Shown here in pieces: positions 1-11,911 of a stretch of 64,000 nt of DNA (positions within the stretch are counted from its first letter, which is position 1; each line of letters starts with the position of its first letter). Origin of the DNA: Embiotoca jacksoni (taxonomy: Eukaryota; Chordata; Actinopteri; Embiotocidae); the NCBI GenBank assembly GCA_022577435.1, contig JAKOON010000014.1, positions 3,476,347-3,540,346 on the forward strand, read 5' to 3'. The position numbers were made by a program, and so were the translations under genes. The notes below the pieces were generated by a model, which worked only from the letters and a program-made list of their open reading frames with translations, was not told the origin of the DNA and made no database searches.

Positions 1-59
1 CAGAAAATCCTAATTTAGGCTGGAAGGAAGAAACCTGGGTGGAATTGTCTCTGCACTAA

Positions 60-500
60 AAGTAATTATGCTTGATTACCTATAATGGTAATCGTATTAA
101 TTGTTGGATGAATTGATGTTGAAGTTGTTACAGATATCCATAGTTACCCGGTGGATAAATGCAATGACTTTGGTCAACATGTGCCACATGGGTTGTCAAC
201 AAAGTTTGTGCAGACATTTGTGGTTCACGGTTGGTGTATCTTAATGAGTTTGGTGATGGTGACCCTTGATCTTTCCTGTTGCGCCACCATTTGGTTGGCC
301 GATGATTTTGCGTGAAATATCTCAACAATTATTTGATGGATTACCATCTAATTTGTCATATGCATTCACGTCCCATTTGGAAGAATGGTTATAACTCTTG
401 TGAACCTCTGACTTTTCCTGCAGCACCAACAATCAAGCCAAAATTTCATTGGTTTTATGAGCGGATACATGCAGTACTATTGACATTCCTGCAATAATTC
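60..500. repeat. Teleost-type interspersed repeat with diverged internal units
   Basis: Two diverged internal units lie in tandem, about 150-290 and 318-440. Each carries a 'ctcaacaattatttgatgga'-like or equivalent lead, an 'aatgactttggt'-like block and a 'gacttttcctgcagc'-like block. This wording resembles a very common perciform interspersed repeat known from many fish genomes. Ends and target duplications are not visible. No protein is encoded. Confidence 0.45.
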
Positions 501-1959
501 ACTGTGCCAATTAAGTTCAATGTTATAGAACTGGTAGCTTGACTGTAGATCTTTAGATCTATTAAATTATTCTGATACCATGCATGTATTAAAATTTAAA
601 AAAAACATCTCACAAAAAATTGGCAGGTTATTTACAAGATAATAGCTGCTCATTCAGAAGAATTGACTCGATGGTGCCCTAACACATTGTTGAAACTCAC
701 GATGTTGCAGCAGATGTTTGCATCATATTACAGATTTAGGACCATACCTTATCTAAAAAGGTGAGAAACGCGCTTTGCTTTGATTTCTGTTCGAAGCATT
801 TGGCTTGCTACGTTGTCATAATCAGCGGCATATTCTTTTTAGACTCACTACTTTTTAAGTCGTGCTAATTTGCCTTAAGACAGCTCTAACCCTGGTCACC
901 CCCTGCCCCCCACACCCCAACACACCTTCTAATTGTTGCTGATATGTGGGTGTAGAGGAGAGTAGAGCCACTTGTCCATTAACTGACCAGGGCCGGCTTG
1001 ATTGGCTCCGGACGAACCCCTGAAATAGCAGGATTGGCTGTCGGCCAAGCACCCATTTCCTGAGTGTCTGAGAGGAGCTCAAGCCACCGGGGCTCAAATG
1101 CATTTCCTGACTGTATAAAACTTTTATTAATGACCAGGAGTGCATCAGCGGCGATGTCTGCTCACCCACACTCATTCGCTCACCCACTCATTCACTCACT
1201 CATCGAGAGAGAGAGGGAGAGAGAGGGAGAGGGGAAAACGGATGATGAAAGTGAAGATGAGTTGCAAAGAGACACAATGTGATGCAAGGCAAGAGAAGAG
1301 GAAGTGTGTGTGGGGGGGAGGGAAGGGGGGTTAGCGAGTGTGTGAGAGACAAACAGACATTGATGGATGGCTCAGGAGATGGGGAGATAGAATTAAGTGA
1401 GACAAACCAGAGCTGAGACATTAAAAGAGAAAGAGAGATAGGAAGGGGGTTTTCTATAGGCTCACAACCTACCGCAGCTCTTACAGTGTGACTCAATTAC
1501 ATCCCAAAGTCCACCTTTCCTTCCTCTTTAGGTAAGACTGACACACCAAAAAAAAAACATAGAATATGTTGAAACAATTCTGTTGCAAAAGGAAGTTCTC
1601 CCTTTAAAAACGGACTAAAGTTACTCTACTGCAGGTGGAAGTGTCTTCGGAGACATATTCATTCTCAGCTTCAAGCATGATGGTAAAGTCTTGGTAAAAT
1701 ATAATATATAGTATCTTAGTGCACAGCATTTAGACTTTGACCTGAAGCATGAAGGGAAAAACATATTAAATGTCCAAAATGGAATGAAAATGATATAGTA
1801 TATTTCAAGGTAATCTTTTCTCTTTTCAGGTATACAGTAGATAGAAAATAGATAGAAATATATGTCATTCAACAAATCATTGGTGAAGAGTTTCTCTTTA
1901 CAGGAACCGTGTACATCTTTAAACATTTCTGTAAATGTACCACAGTTGGCCAATTGTTC
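501..1959. other. Intergenic, no gene recognised
   Basis: AT-rich to about 850, then mixed sequence with a short GA-rich run at 1203-1232. Open frames on both strands at 855-1282 are short, overlap one another and match no family I know. I see no convincing splice-delimited exon. Confidence 0.4.
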
Positions 1960-2215
1960 ATTTTCATTTGTAGTCCTTTCCCGTATATAATAAGGCCTCC
2001 CAAGGATCACAGATAAGAACAATGAAAATACCATTATGGAGTGTGTCAGTGAGTTTAAAGGTAACTTTCGACTGATTGCTGCAGTGTACATATATCACAC
2101 TACCATCTGCAAATGTTTGAATATTGGTTTTGACACCATAAGGGTGGTTCATCAGCATATAGAGAAAAGAGTAGTGGGCTTAAAGTTTATTCTTGTGGAA
2201 TACCAGTAGGTAGAC
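1960..2215 (-). mobile_element. LINE reverse-transcriptase remnant
   Basis: On the minus strand the sequence reads as a decayed non-LTR reverse transcriptase. A 'GIPQE*TLSPLLFSLY'-like stretch near 2150-2210 corresponds to the conserved GVPQGS-x-LSPLLFSLY motif. It is followed near 2085-2110 by 'FADGSVIYVH', a degenerate form of the catalytic YADDTVIYVH motif. The in-frame stop and the missing second catalytic Asp show that it is dead. The clade cannot be decided from this fragment. Confidence 0.6.
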
Positions 2216-3639
2216 GAAGATTTGCTGATTGTTGGTTGTGTACATACTTTCCCTGGTCTGGTTGTCTGTCCGTAAACCTGAATGACACAAAAATATGTTC
2301 ATATAATTCTCTAATACATTGTCTGGGAAAACTATTTCCAAAAGTATTTTTTTTTAAAAGAGAGGCGTTATCTAAGAACCATAACTGTACCTGAGGTTAT
2401 GTTCAAGCAGAAGAACACTGTGACCATAAAATGTGAATGGAGAGCTTGAAATGTGTACGGAGGAGCATAATCACATCAAATGGATGAAAGATGAGAGCTG
2501 TCAACACTTTCCTGGCAGGGTGGGGAGACGGAGGAAGAGGAAGAGCGTGAGGCAGAGGGAGTGATGACTGCCATGACTGGTGGAAAACTGAAAATATCCA
2601 AACTGATTAGATGCATCTGGGATATTCCCCCTGACCTGGCAACCAAAGTCTGTGTTTACTCTGTAGCAAAACATATCAGTGTTGTACGGTTGAAGAAGTC
2701 CACTTATTTGCATTTCAGGGAGTTTAGGAATAAGGCGAGAGGGGAAAAAAAGATTTACTGTGCTATAACTGACTATTTTGTGCTTTATACTGTACTGCCA
2801 TTTCATTTGCATTAGTGTGAGTTGCAGCTTTGTATCAGCAATGTGCCCACCACACACACGTACACCATGCACACACTTAATGACCCCGCAGGCAGGGGGC
2901 TTCAGCGGGTCGCTGACCCCCTGGCGTGGGGCCTGGTTACTCGGAGAGAGGGGTCGATAGGCCTGGCCGTGTGGAGGAGAGGGGTCAATAATGGTGAAAG
3001 AGACAGAAAATGTGATTTTCAATTGCCTTATTGTTGTATTTTACCTATTCATAGTTTTTTTGGGGGGGGTTTAGAATAATATTGTTATTTAGTCGTTCCA
3101 TAATTTGGTCCTGTTATTCACGTTAATTTTATTATTAGCACTTTTTAGTTTCGGGACAATGGCTACTTATTCAGTTCGCGAAATTAAACATAATTGATTT
3201 AAACAGACTAATTAACAATTGAATTTTAATGCACACTTAAAACCAGTTAATATTTGGCAGACAACAAGAACTGCTGTCATATCTGTGTATACATGCCACA
3301 GACTAATAAAGTTCTCCCCTACCCATAAACCTTATTTTAAAACCATGGTTTACGCATAACACCTACAGTAGTAATAGAAGAGGACATTTTTGGAGAGAGG
3401 GCACAGCTTTTCTTTAAAGCGTAAATGTTTCTGTAACCGACACGGGGTTAACAGAAGACTCAAAATGGTATGGACCAGTGTCTAGATTCGTAAGGGAGAG
3501 GTTGTAAGGAGATAACGGACACAATAATCAACTGGAGCCGTAGGGTTACGTTCAACTGCAATGTGTAATAAACTTTAACAAACAATACAACATTAAACTA
3601 TTTACACTCACATTTTAGGTTCAACATATGCAATAGTTC
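2216..3639. other. Intergenic, no gene recognised
   Basis: Contains a 173-codon open stretch on the minus strand (2501-3022) with no recognisable domain, and AT-rich sequence from 3000 to 3640. The part from about 3420 to 3640 could be the flank or LTR of the gypsy element that follows, but no matching second LTR is present in the window. Confidence 0.35.
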
Positions 3640-5459
3640 TGTTTCATTTTCTTTTTTCAGGTAGAGTCAAGGGTTGTTTGGGCTCCTCATTATCAGGCCT
3701 CTCAGTAGAAGGGGTTCCAGGTGAGTGAAGAGCTCCAGTAACTGTCTGTGTTGTGTCATGTCCAGAAGGCAGGGCTTCCAGTTGTTCCAATGGACCTGAA
3801 TGAATCAAGTTCATCCTTGGTTTACTTCCAGGTTTCTGAAGTTCCTCTCTGTGTTTGTATGGTTTTGGTTTTGGTGTATCAAAAATTTTGATATTGCGTG
3901 TCTCTGTCATCTCGTGATGATTCAAACTGAAAAACAGATTTCATCATCCTCTTCAGTGGAATTGTAACCTTCCGGTTGGATTGCAGAGTCTAGTTATGTG
4001 GTCTCTGAGGCTTACTGGTACGCTGAGGTTCCTCTTCCTCTGCTTGTGAAAGGAAGCCAAAAGGGAGCAAGAGGTCTCTATGGAGCGTTCGCAGTGGTCC
4101 ATCACCTTTCTCTGGTTTCAGAGTATATACAGGCATGTCTCCCCTTTGCTTGATGACCAGGTATATTGTTGGTTCCCATCGGTCAGCCAGTTTGTGTTTG
4201 TTTCTGAGAAGGAGATTGCGGGCTAAGACCCGGTCCCCAACATCCAACGTGGACTCACGGATAACTTTGTCGAACCTTCTCTTGTTCTTTTCCGGCACTT
4301 TACTAGCATTCTCGACAGCTGCTTGGTAGCTTTCCTCAAGATGGCTTTTCAACCTTTTCACATACTGCGAATGTGAGAGAGGCTGTTTCTTGGTGACAGG
4401 TAGCCCAAAGGCTATGTCTATTGCAGCCGGGGTTGTCTTCCAAACATGAATTCATATGGGGAGAAACCTGTGACATCACTCTTTGTGCGGTTATACGCAT
4501 GTGTGGGGGGCTTGAGAAAATCCCGCCAATGGGATTTCTCTTTGTTCTCTTAAAGTACCCAACATACTGAGTAAGGTCCGGTTGTAGCGCTCTACTGGAT
4601 TTCCTCTGGGGTGATACGGACTGGTTCGAACCTTCTGTATCCTTAACAGGGAACACAGTTCTCGGATGGTATGTCACTCAAAATATCTTCCCTGGTCACT
4701 GTGGAGTCTTTCAGGGAAGCTATAATGGACTAAGGAATGTTCCCACAGGCATTTTGCTAAACTGATGGTCTTTTGGTCTCTAGTGGGAATGGCTACAGCA
4801 TATTTGGTGAAGTGATCAGTGATTACTAGCTGCATTAAGGTCCCTACTCCAGATAGACGCTTTCGGTAGAGAATATCATCATGAATCTCCAGACGCTTCC
4901 ATTCTTTTAACACCAAGTGGAGACCAGGGGAGTCGGCTTTGAAATTAGCAGGTAAGTTGTTTCCCGCTTCTAACAGGCTAATAACTTTGCCAATCACAGG
5001 ATCATCTCTTTGCTTCTGCATGAGGTCATGACGACTGTACTTAGGCATGGTCAGAAGACCAGTCTTTAGGTCTTCTTCCTCGAAAGCAGCAGGGATAGCA
5101 GTAGCAGACATGGCAAGAGATTATACCAGCCCATAAAACGGCAAATCACCCTGCATTAAGGCTGTATGCCTCCGACAGGTTGCAGCGACTGTGTCTGCAA
5201 GGAGGAGATGAGGCTCAACATCTTTAATAGACGACAGGAGATGGGATGTGAACTTTTCAATGCGCTGGCATTCCTCTTGGGAAACTATGTCTTCCTCCAT
5301 CAATCCGTGAGGTCTTCTGGATAAACCATCAGCATCAAGATTCTGTAAGGCCACTGGGGGTTGGCTCCAAAAACGCTCTAGCTCCACAGACTCCCATTCA
5401 AATCCTCTCACAAAATACAAAGTCCATAAAAAAATGTCCACAGCACATTTTGGTGTCAT
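3640..5459 (-). mobile_element. Broken Ty3/gypsy retrotransposon pol (RNase H end plus integrase)
   Basis: Reading right to left: 5459-5121 carries the RNase H tail with the gypsy-typical 'LDADGLSRR' box. 5111-4674 carries the integrase zinc-binding leader, then jumps straight into the catalytic core ('VITDHFTKYAVAIPTR', 'RLHSDQG'), so the middle of the core is deleted. 4677-4336 is frameshifted core sequence. 4361-3990 is the integrase C-terminal part ('LDVGDRVLARN'). Gag, protease and most of the reverse transcriptase are absent, and no LTR pair is seen. It is a non-functional 5'-truncated fragment; its right end abuts or is interrupted by the repeat at 5381-5622. Confidence 0.85.
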
Positions 5460-5622
5460 TACCTAAAGTCACTCCTTCTTATTGGTTTTCTGGCAGTCCA
5501 TCTGTAAATAATCCTGTCATTAATTAGATATTAGGCCTCAAAAAGCAGTTTGTTTGGGGGCGTGTCTGTTTGATTGACAGGCCTGTGATGCAGTCAGGTT
5601 TCTGATTTTGGTGGGCGGGGCG
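5381..5622 (+). repeat. Dispersed repeat, copy A (paired with 16028-16256)
   Basis: About 240 nt that reappear in the same orientation at 16028-16256. Shared blocks include 'aatacaaagtc', 'ttaggcctcaaaaag' and 'gcgtgtctgtttgat'. It marks the broken end of the gypsy fragment: the first codons of the minus-strand frame at 5459-5121 are this repeat, not pol. Confidence 0.65.
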
Positions 5623-5900
5623 TAGTGTCCTCAGGTTCCCAATTAGATCGAGTATGTATTGAGCAGCAAACTTTTTTTTATTTTATTTTCTTTTGCAAGT
5701 CCTTGTACCACATTCAACTTTTAAAAATGTCTGAGTCTCAAAATTATAAATTTCTGAATAATGTTCAGATTTAATATCCAAAGGTTTTTACATTAAATCA
5801 GGTTTCCTTGCATTCCCACCTTCTGTTTATGAATCCCCCCTTTTTTGTCAATAATAATATCATACTTCCATTCATACCAATAAAACATATTGATCTGATT

Positions 5901-5909
5901 AGAGAGAGC

Positions 5910-5953
<44 letters not shown>

Positions 5954-5960
5954 GAGAGAG
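5901..5960. repeat. (GA)n microsatellite
   Basis: About 60 nt of nearly pure GA/AG dinucleotide with two CG interruptions. Confidence 0.95.
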
Positions 5961-6113
5961 GCTGACTGGAGTGCATAATGGGGATTCATTGATTATGGCT
6001 GATAACTCTGGCTCTTTGATGTGGATAATGCAGTCTCTCTCTTCCTGCCTCTGCACTGCCTTTACACTCTAAAACCCCCGGGCCTCAGAGGATATTGGGT
6101 TTACACAGAGAGA

Positions 6114-6115
<2 letters not shown>

Positions 6116-6186
<71 letters not shown>
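6116..6186. repeat. (GT)n microsatellite
   Basis: About 71 nt of uninterrupted GT. It produces spurious Cys-Val and Thr-His open frames on the two strands. Confidence 0.97.
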
Positions 6187-6190
<4 letters not shown>

Positions 6191-8733
6191 TACATGGTGC
6201 ATAAGCTTGAATGTGACAGAAAGAGGTTCTATATGGAAGAGAGACACTGGGGATGTGGTTGAGAGTAAGAGATTAAATGTTTGTGTAGAAAAGTGTGAAT
6301 AAATATATTTGTTTTGAGGCAACAAAGACATTCAGCAGTCACAGTAATATGGATACTAGTCCAGAGGAAGGAAGAAATAGTGCAACGTTTTTATAGAACC
6401 ACAAAGTTTGCAGAGAGAGGAGGTCAGGATGGATGGATGGGTCAATACAATGTTTGACTTTGGCACAGAAACTTTGCATTTCTGCTTGCATTTTAACGTT
6501 CAGTCATTGTTCACTTTTAAACACAACTATAATTGTTCCGTAACCTTGAAGTTGCCGTAAAATATTTTCTTTATGTTGTTATTATTACAGTAAAATGTTT
6601 TAATATTTGAGTAAATTCACTACTTTTATCTCCAATAATATCCCACGTTTTTTATTTTTTTGCTTGTAAATTTACAACTTTAATCTTGTAAAAGTTTTTT
6701 TTTTTTTCTTCTGAATATTACCCCTCTCGCTGCCACCCTAGAGAATTTTTGCCTTTTTCATTTAAAAAATAACTCAAAACAATTGATTGATTTGCAAAAG
6801 TCAATCAGTTTATCATTTGATTGACTAATTGTTGCAGCTCTTGTGTAAATATGCAACTGTTTGGTAACAAATTCATCATATTAACTTAACCTGAATCAAG
6901 TTAATCTGCTGATTCAGGTTTTGCCAAGGTTTACTTTTAAAATAGACAACATGTTGCTGTAACCTTAACCGAGAAGTTTTTGTTTTTTTTCAAAAGCATG
7001 ATATTTGTTGTTTATGCATTACATTATCTTCCCGACGGTGGGGAAGTCAGTGTAAGGACAATTAAGTACTAAATTAGGTATTAAACTGACACACTGTATG
7101 TCCCAGGGAATACATTAAACCTATAGACCGACAACGAGGTACAGTTTCAGCAGAAGAAACATTTGTTTCTTGCCTGTCCTTCGAGTCGCACCATCACCGC
7201 ACTTTTCTTTTATCATACTATATATTTAAAATACATTTTAGTAATCCAAATTATCAGCGAAGACGTCATGATTAAATGCAGGTTTAGATAACGTGGGTTT
7301 TTTTTTTCTTCATATTTAATTCATGAGGCCTACATGGAAAGGACTGCATAATCGATTTAGTCAAGAAATGTGTCAGTGAGGAGAGAGGAAACATGCAGAG
7401 CCATTTCAGCCATATCATAAACTTCGCTCCCGTATGGGTTGTCACAATAATAATGAGACCATGCTATAGCCGTGCATACTAGACATTAACTTCAGAAAAC
7501 ATTGCAAAAATAATTCAAGCGCAATGAATGTATATGTAATAGAAATATCAATTACATTTTAACTCTATATATTTAGCATTAATTATGCTGAAGCTGTTAT
7601 TTCTTGCAGCATGTCTCCCTAGACATTTTCTTACAAAATGGAACCAGTTTGGTTACATTATGTGCATTAGGGTATCTGAGGAATCCAAAGTAGAAAATTG
7701 TTTACCTTTCTTTTTAATAAATTGTATTATTTTAAAAGCCATAATATCAAAATTATCTACCAAAGTTTACTTTAATCCTATGGAGTATCCTCCATCGTTT
7801 AATCTATCTCGACTTCTTTTCTAGGGTCTAAAATCAGGTGATACAAACTAAATCTGATTATTGTCAATCTGATCACTTTAATCCGTTTATGGATGTAAAC
7901 TGCTGCTTCCCATGAACGACCGTTTGCTGTACTCTGTGACGGTTCGTGCCATTTCTGTGACCATGTGGGCTTTGAGAACAGTGACTGAAGTCAAAATGGT
8001 TGACAAGCAGCCAACTGAGCCAAGCCCTACAGAGCTGCGATGACCTCATTCTCTGTCTCCCTGCTCCATCAGCTCCACTCGTTGACCTCGAGTTGAGAGG
8101 GAGCTGCGGAGGGAGGCTGGCTCCCTCTGCAGGAGACACGACTCGCAGCCTCGTGGGTCCATCACTTAGAAAATACTGGTGAGGATGCAGAGGAGTCTCC
8201 CCAATGCATGCTGGGACCTGCAGCCAAGGTATTCTTCAGAGGAAAAAGGGGTAAAGAGGTTCAATTTCTTGAAAGAAAGTGCAAACTTATTCCTTGAAAG
8301 CTACCAAAGTGTCAGTGGCTTGTTGCCCTTCAGAGTATTTTTTTTTTTTTTTACAAAGTAGGTAAAAAGGAGATAAAAGAAGTGAAGAAGAAAGGAAAGA
8401 AAAAAAGAAAGCAGGGATTGATAAATGAATTCTCAATGGTGCGCTTTGGTTCAGGTTAGTCACAGTGAAAATCTCTCAAGCTACTATGTGCACCTCTTGA
8501 GCTTGGACTCACAGATTGCCATGTGGGACGATGAGGTTAGAATCCAGGAGGTCTCGATCTGGTTTTTGTTCATTTTTTTTTGTCTTATTTTTGTTCCTAA
8601 CGCTAACCAAGTGTTTTTTTCCCTAACCATAACTGAGGTTGTCTTTTTCTCCAACCTGAACCACAAAGGTTTGTACATGGTTTCAGTTTCCTACAAAGCA
8701 CATGGTTGAAACCACACACTCGGTTTAGCTTTC

Positions 8734-8884
8734 CTATAAAGTTCTGCATGCAATAGACACGCCCATAGACCAAAGCAAAACGTGAAATAGCTACGCCTGG
8801 CGTTGTCTAGGCGCGAGAACAACACGTTTTGCTTTGGTGGACGGGCATGTCTATTACCACGATACGAAGATTTGCTTTATAAAG
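8734..8884. repeat. Imperfect inverted repeat / foldback element
   Basis: Arms 8734-8784 and 8823-8884 are reverse complements. The inner 16 nt ('accaaagcaaaacgtg' against 'cacgttttgctttggt') match perfectly, and the next block ('aatagacacgccc' against 'gggcatgtctatt') has one mismatch. The 38-nt loop contains a second small inverted pair (gcctgg/ctaggc). No transposase is nearby, so a non-autonomous foldback or MITE relic is the likeliest reading. Confidence 0.6.
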
Positions 8885-11645
8885 TGGATGAGCTGCTATG
8901 TTAGTGCAACCATACTGATCTTGACGATCATCATGCTGTTGAGTAAAAACACAACAAGTGCACTTTTGCAAAGACATATTACTGATTTTAATCACAATCT
9001 ATCTCGGCTGAAACATGTCTCGTCGGAGAGGACTTGAGGCAGCGTAGCCAGGCTAGCGGCCCAAATCCTCTTGGACTGAAACACAAAGAAAATTGTTTCC
9101 ATATGAAAATATATTGAGACATATCTATTCGCATATTAGCTACAACCAGTTAATTTAGCATGATATACATTTTATCCTCCGCTGGAAGAGAAAGGCAGGA
9201 TTTGTTTATCCCTCAAAGATTACCCAGATAGCAAGCAAATGAAGGCCTTCCATCTGGCAAGCTGAGAGCCTGTGTCGGTCTGATGCTGCCAGTGTTGGAA
9301 ACTATAATCATTGTTGTCAGATTTTGACCAATGGACCAGATGATAAATGATATTTTGCCAACCAAGCAGACCCAACAGTGATGGTGGCCTTGCGTTAGCT
9401 TGCTAAGATGGTAGATACTGTACATGAAGGCACTTGAGGCTCCACAATGTCAGAACAATTTACTTTCTACAGCGATGCAGGACCTGTGTCCACTGGGCAG
9501 CTCTTTTCCTTCCTGGAGTGTCAATCAGATCAGCATGGCTGACAGTTTGTATGCGGCTCAGAGCTTGTTAAATAAGATCAAAGTTGCATCTGCGGCCTGT
9601 TAAACCAGCTACGGCACCCGAATTTGTAAATTGCATCTGTTGCACAAACTCAAACTGTTTCCAAGTAAAATTAAGCAATTCAATTCAGTGTAAAAACCCA
9701 TCCTGAGTCTGTAGCCTCAGTAGATTTAAATCACGCAAGCTTTCAGCGTGATGCATGGTGGTTTTGCGGTTTTGAAAAATACTGGAGTTGTATGGATGCG
9801 AAGCGTAAATCTAGCAAAAGATGTGCGTTTTAGAAAGAAAACATATTAGTGTGGATGTAACCTATACGAAATGCTGCAGAAATTTCACCACACGACTTCA
9901 CTATTTTCAGTTACAAATATACATAGTTATTACTGGTACTTAATGCCCCATTCAAGTAGTATATAGTTATAATATACTACTTCATAATGTGTACAATATG
10001 AATATGGAAGCGCTGGGAGACAAACCACAAAAAAAAGCTTGTCAACAGGAAAACGTTGCTGTTTCTGAATGTTGAACGAGTTGAAGATTTTTTTTTGAAA
10101 GCTCAGCAAAGTAATAAACAGATACACAGCCTCAGTTAAAAGCTGATAGTTTCAGTATAATGTTTTGTGTAAAACTGTAAGCTGCAGATCAGCTGGTGAT
10201 GCAGGCTGCACTGCCACCCAGTGGACACGAAGCCTTCAACATGCTTCCTTATTTAAAAAAAATAAAAATAAAAAAAAGAGTAAAAAGCCTGAACAGAGAC
10301 AACCAGGAAAACTCAGAAAGAGACAGACTCAATATGAAGTTAATGTGATATTGTGCTTTTAAAATTTTCTTCCACCATCATAAACCCCCGTAAAATCATG
10401 CCCCAGTTCCCCACATCCAGCCATCCGCCCCTTAACACTACCCCCACCCACCCGCTACGATGCGTCGCACCCATGGGAGTCGGTACAAATGTGCTCTCAT
10501 GGATGAGACATCACGCAGCCCCTGACCCAGATCCCACTGTCGTATACGAACACATCAAAGCTACATGTGGACACATGCACCTCCGAGTCATACAAACCTC
10601 AAAGTAAAATGCATTCAAAAAACTAAAACAAAAACTAAAAATTACACAGTAAAGCTACTACAAAGAACAAAACAAAAGCAAAGGAAACTACCCCATCGGA
10701 ACATTTTTCAAATGTTCGTGAAAACCACGTTGCAGGAGTGCTGCTGTGGTCACACTGGAGAAAAACATTCACTGAGCATGCCCGTCTTACAAATACACAG
10801 AGATATTTACATGCAGAGTAGCAATCATAGTAACGCATTCACTTCCCCGTCCCCTGGGCTTGCATGGCTGTGGTGGCTTTGAGGAGGCACTCATGCTACA
10901 TGCTACATGGTGCCAGTCTCGGCTGAACGTGCATTAGTGACAACTGGAAAGCTGAGGCGTCATTTGGTTTCACAGTGACATGTTGTCTTCCCTTCAGTGG
11001 GGTTAGGACTGCGTTTGGACTCCAACTTGTAGCAGATAATTCAAAAGTTTTAGCTTAATATTTTAAACTCTTACTTACATTTATAGGTGGAGTTGGGTAT
11101 CAAAACTTAGTACGTTTTTGGCAACAACAACATATCGCCAATTTGTATTTTGCAGGTTTTTCTAGCACAGCTGCTTGTGTTTAAACAGAGCTTCTTTTCT
11201 AAAATAAGATTTTTTTTGGTAAAAAGTCATGTTTATATCAGTCAAAGTCAAGTCTACTTTTAGTATTGGGACTAAAACTTACATTTCAAATCAGCCCCAT
11301 CAGTCGCCACTTTATTAGGCACACCAGTAACATCTGATTGAGCCCAATGCAACTGTTGGTCCATAAATTCCACTCTTACAAAGATAATGTTTAGTTTTGA
11401 TTATCATAGTCAGAGAGGTATTGATTTAACTAATGTGTTTCTAACATTTTACCAACCCCATTTGCCAATCTGAAGAATACTTGGGAAAACTAGCAATTAT
11501 AAGTTAAACATTAATTATAACCTACTTTCACTCTGACTGAGAACCATTTTCATTCATGCATGTTGGAGAACGATCCAACCGAGGGAAGGCAACATCCGTT
11601 TGAAACCAAAAGCAAACTTACTGTAACTTATCAGCTCATCTGTCG

Positions 11646-11911
11646 AGTAGGGATGGGACAAACTATCAATACAGACAATATATCACAATACAATCTCCTG
11701 TGATACTCAGACAGAGCTGGCATTTTTCTTTTTTGTCCAACCAGACTGTTAAAGTCTGAATTTAATATTAGCCATCCAGCAAAACTATAAAGCATTTATT
11801 TTTTATTTTTTTTTGCACTTTGATGTATCACAGATGATTGTTTTGCAGTATATCACAGAATCACGTTTCGTGACTCTACAGTGTAATATATCACAGTTCC
11901 CAACCCTACTG
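11646..11911. mobile_element. MITE-like element with short inverted ends
   Basis: The left end reads 'agtagggatgggac' and the reverse complement of the right end reads 'cagtagggttgggaac', enclosing about 265 nt with 'atatatcaca' on both inner sides. Ends of the type 'agggatggga' recur in fish hAT-like non-autonomous elements. No 8-nt target duplication was seen, which limits confidence. Confidence 0.4.

Noticed and set aside
1621..2091. 156-codon minus-strand frame rich in Phe and Ile
   Set aside because: AT-rich chance frame; the coding signal in this region is the LINE relic in another frame.
2501..3022. 173-codon minus-strand open frame
   Set aside because: No recognisable domain, no splice signals or promoter context. 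It could be chance in GC-richer sequence.
9213..9425. 70-codon minus-strand frame
   Set aside because: No motif or codon-use support; probably repeat-derived.
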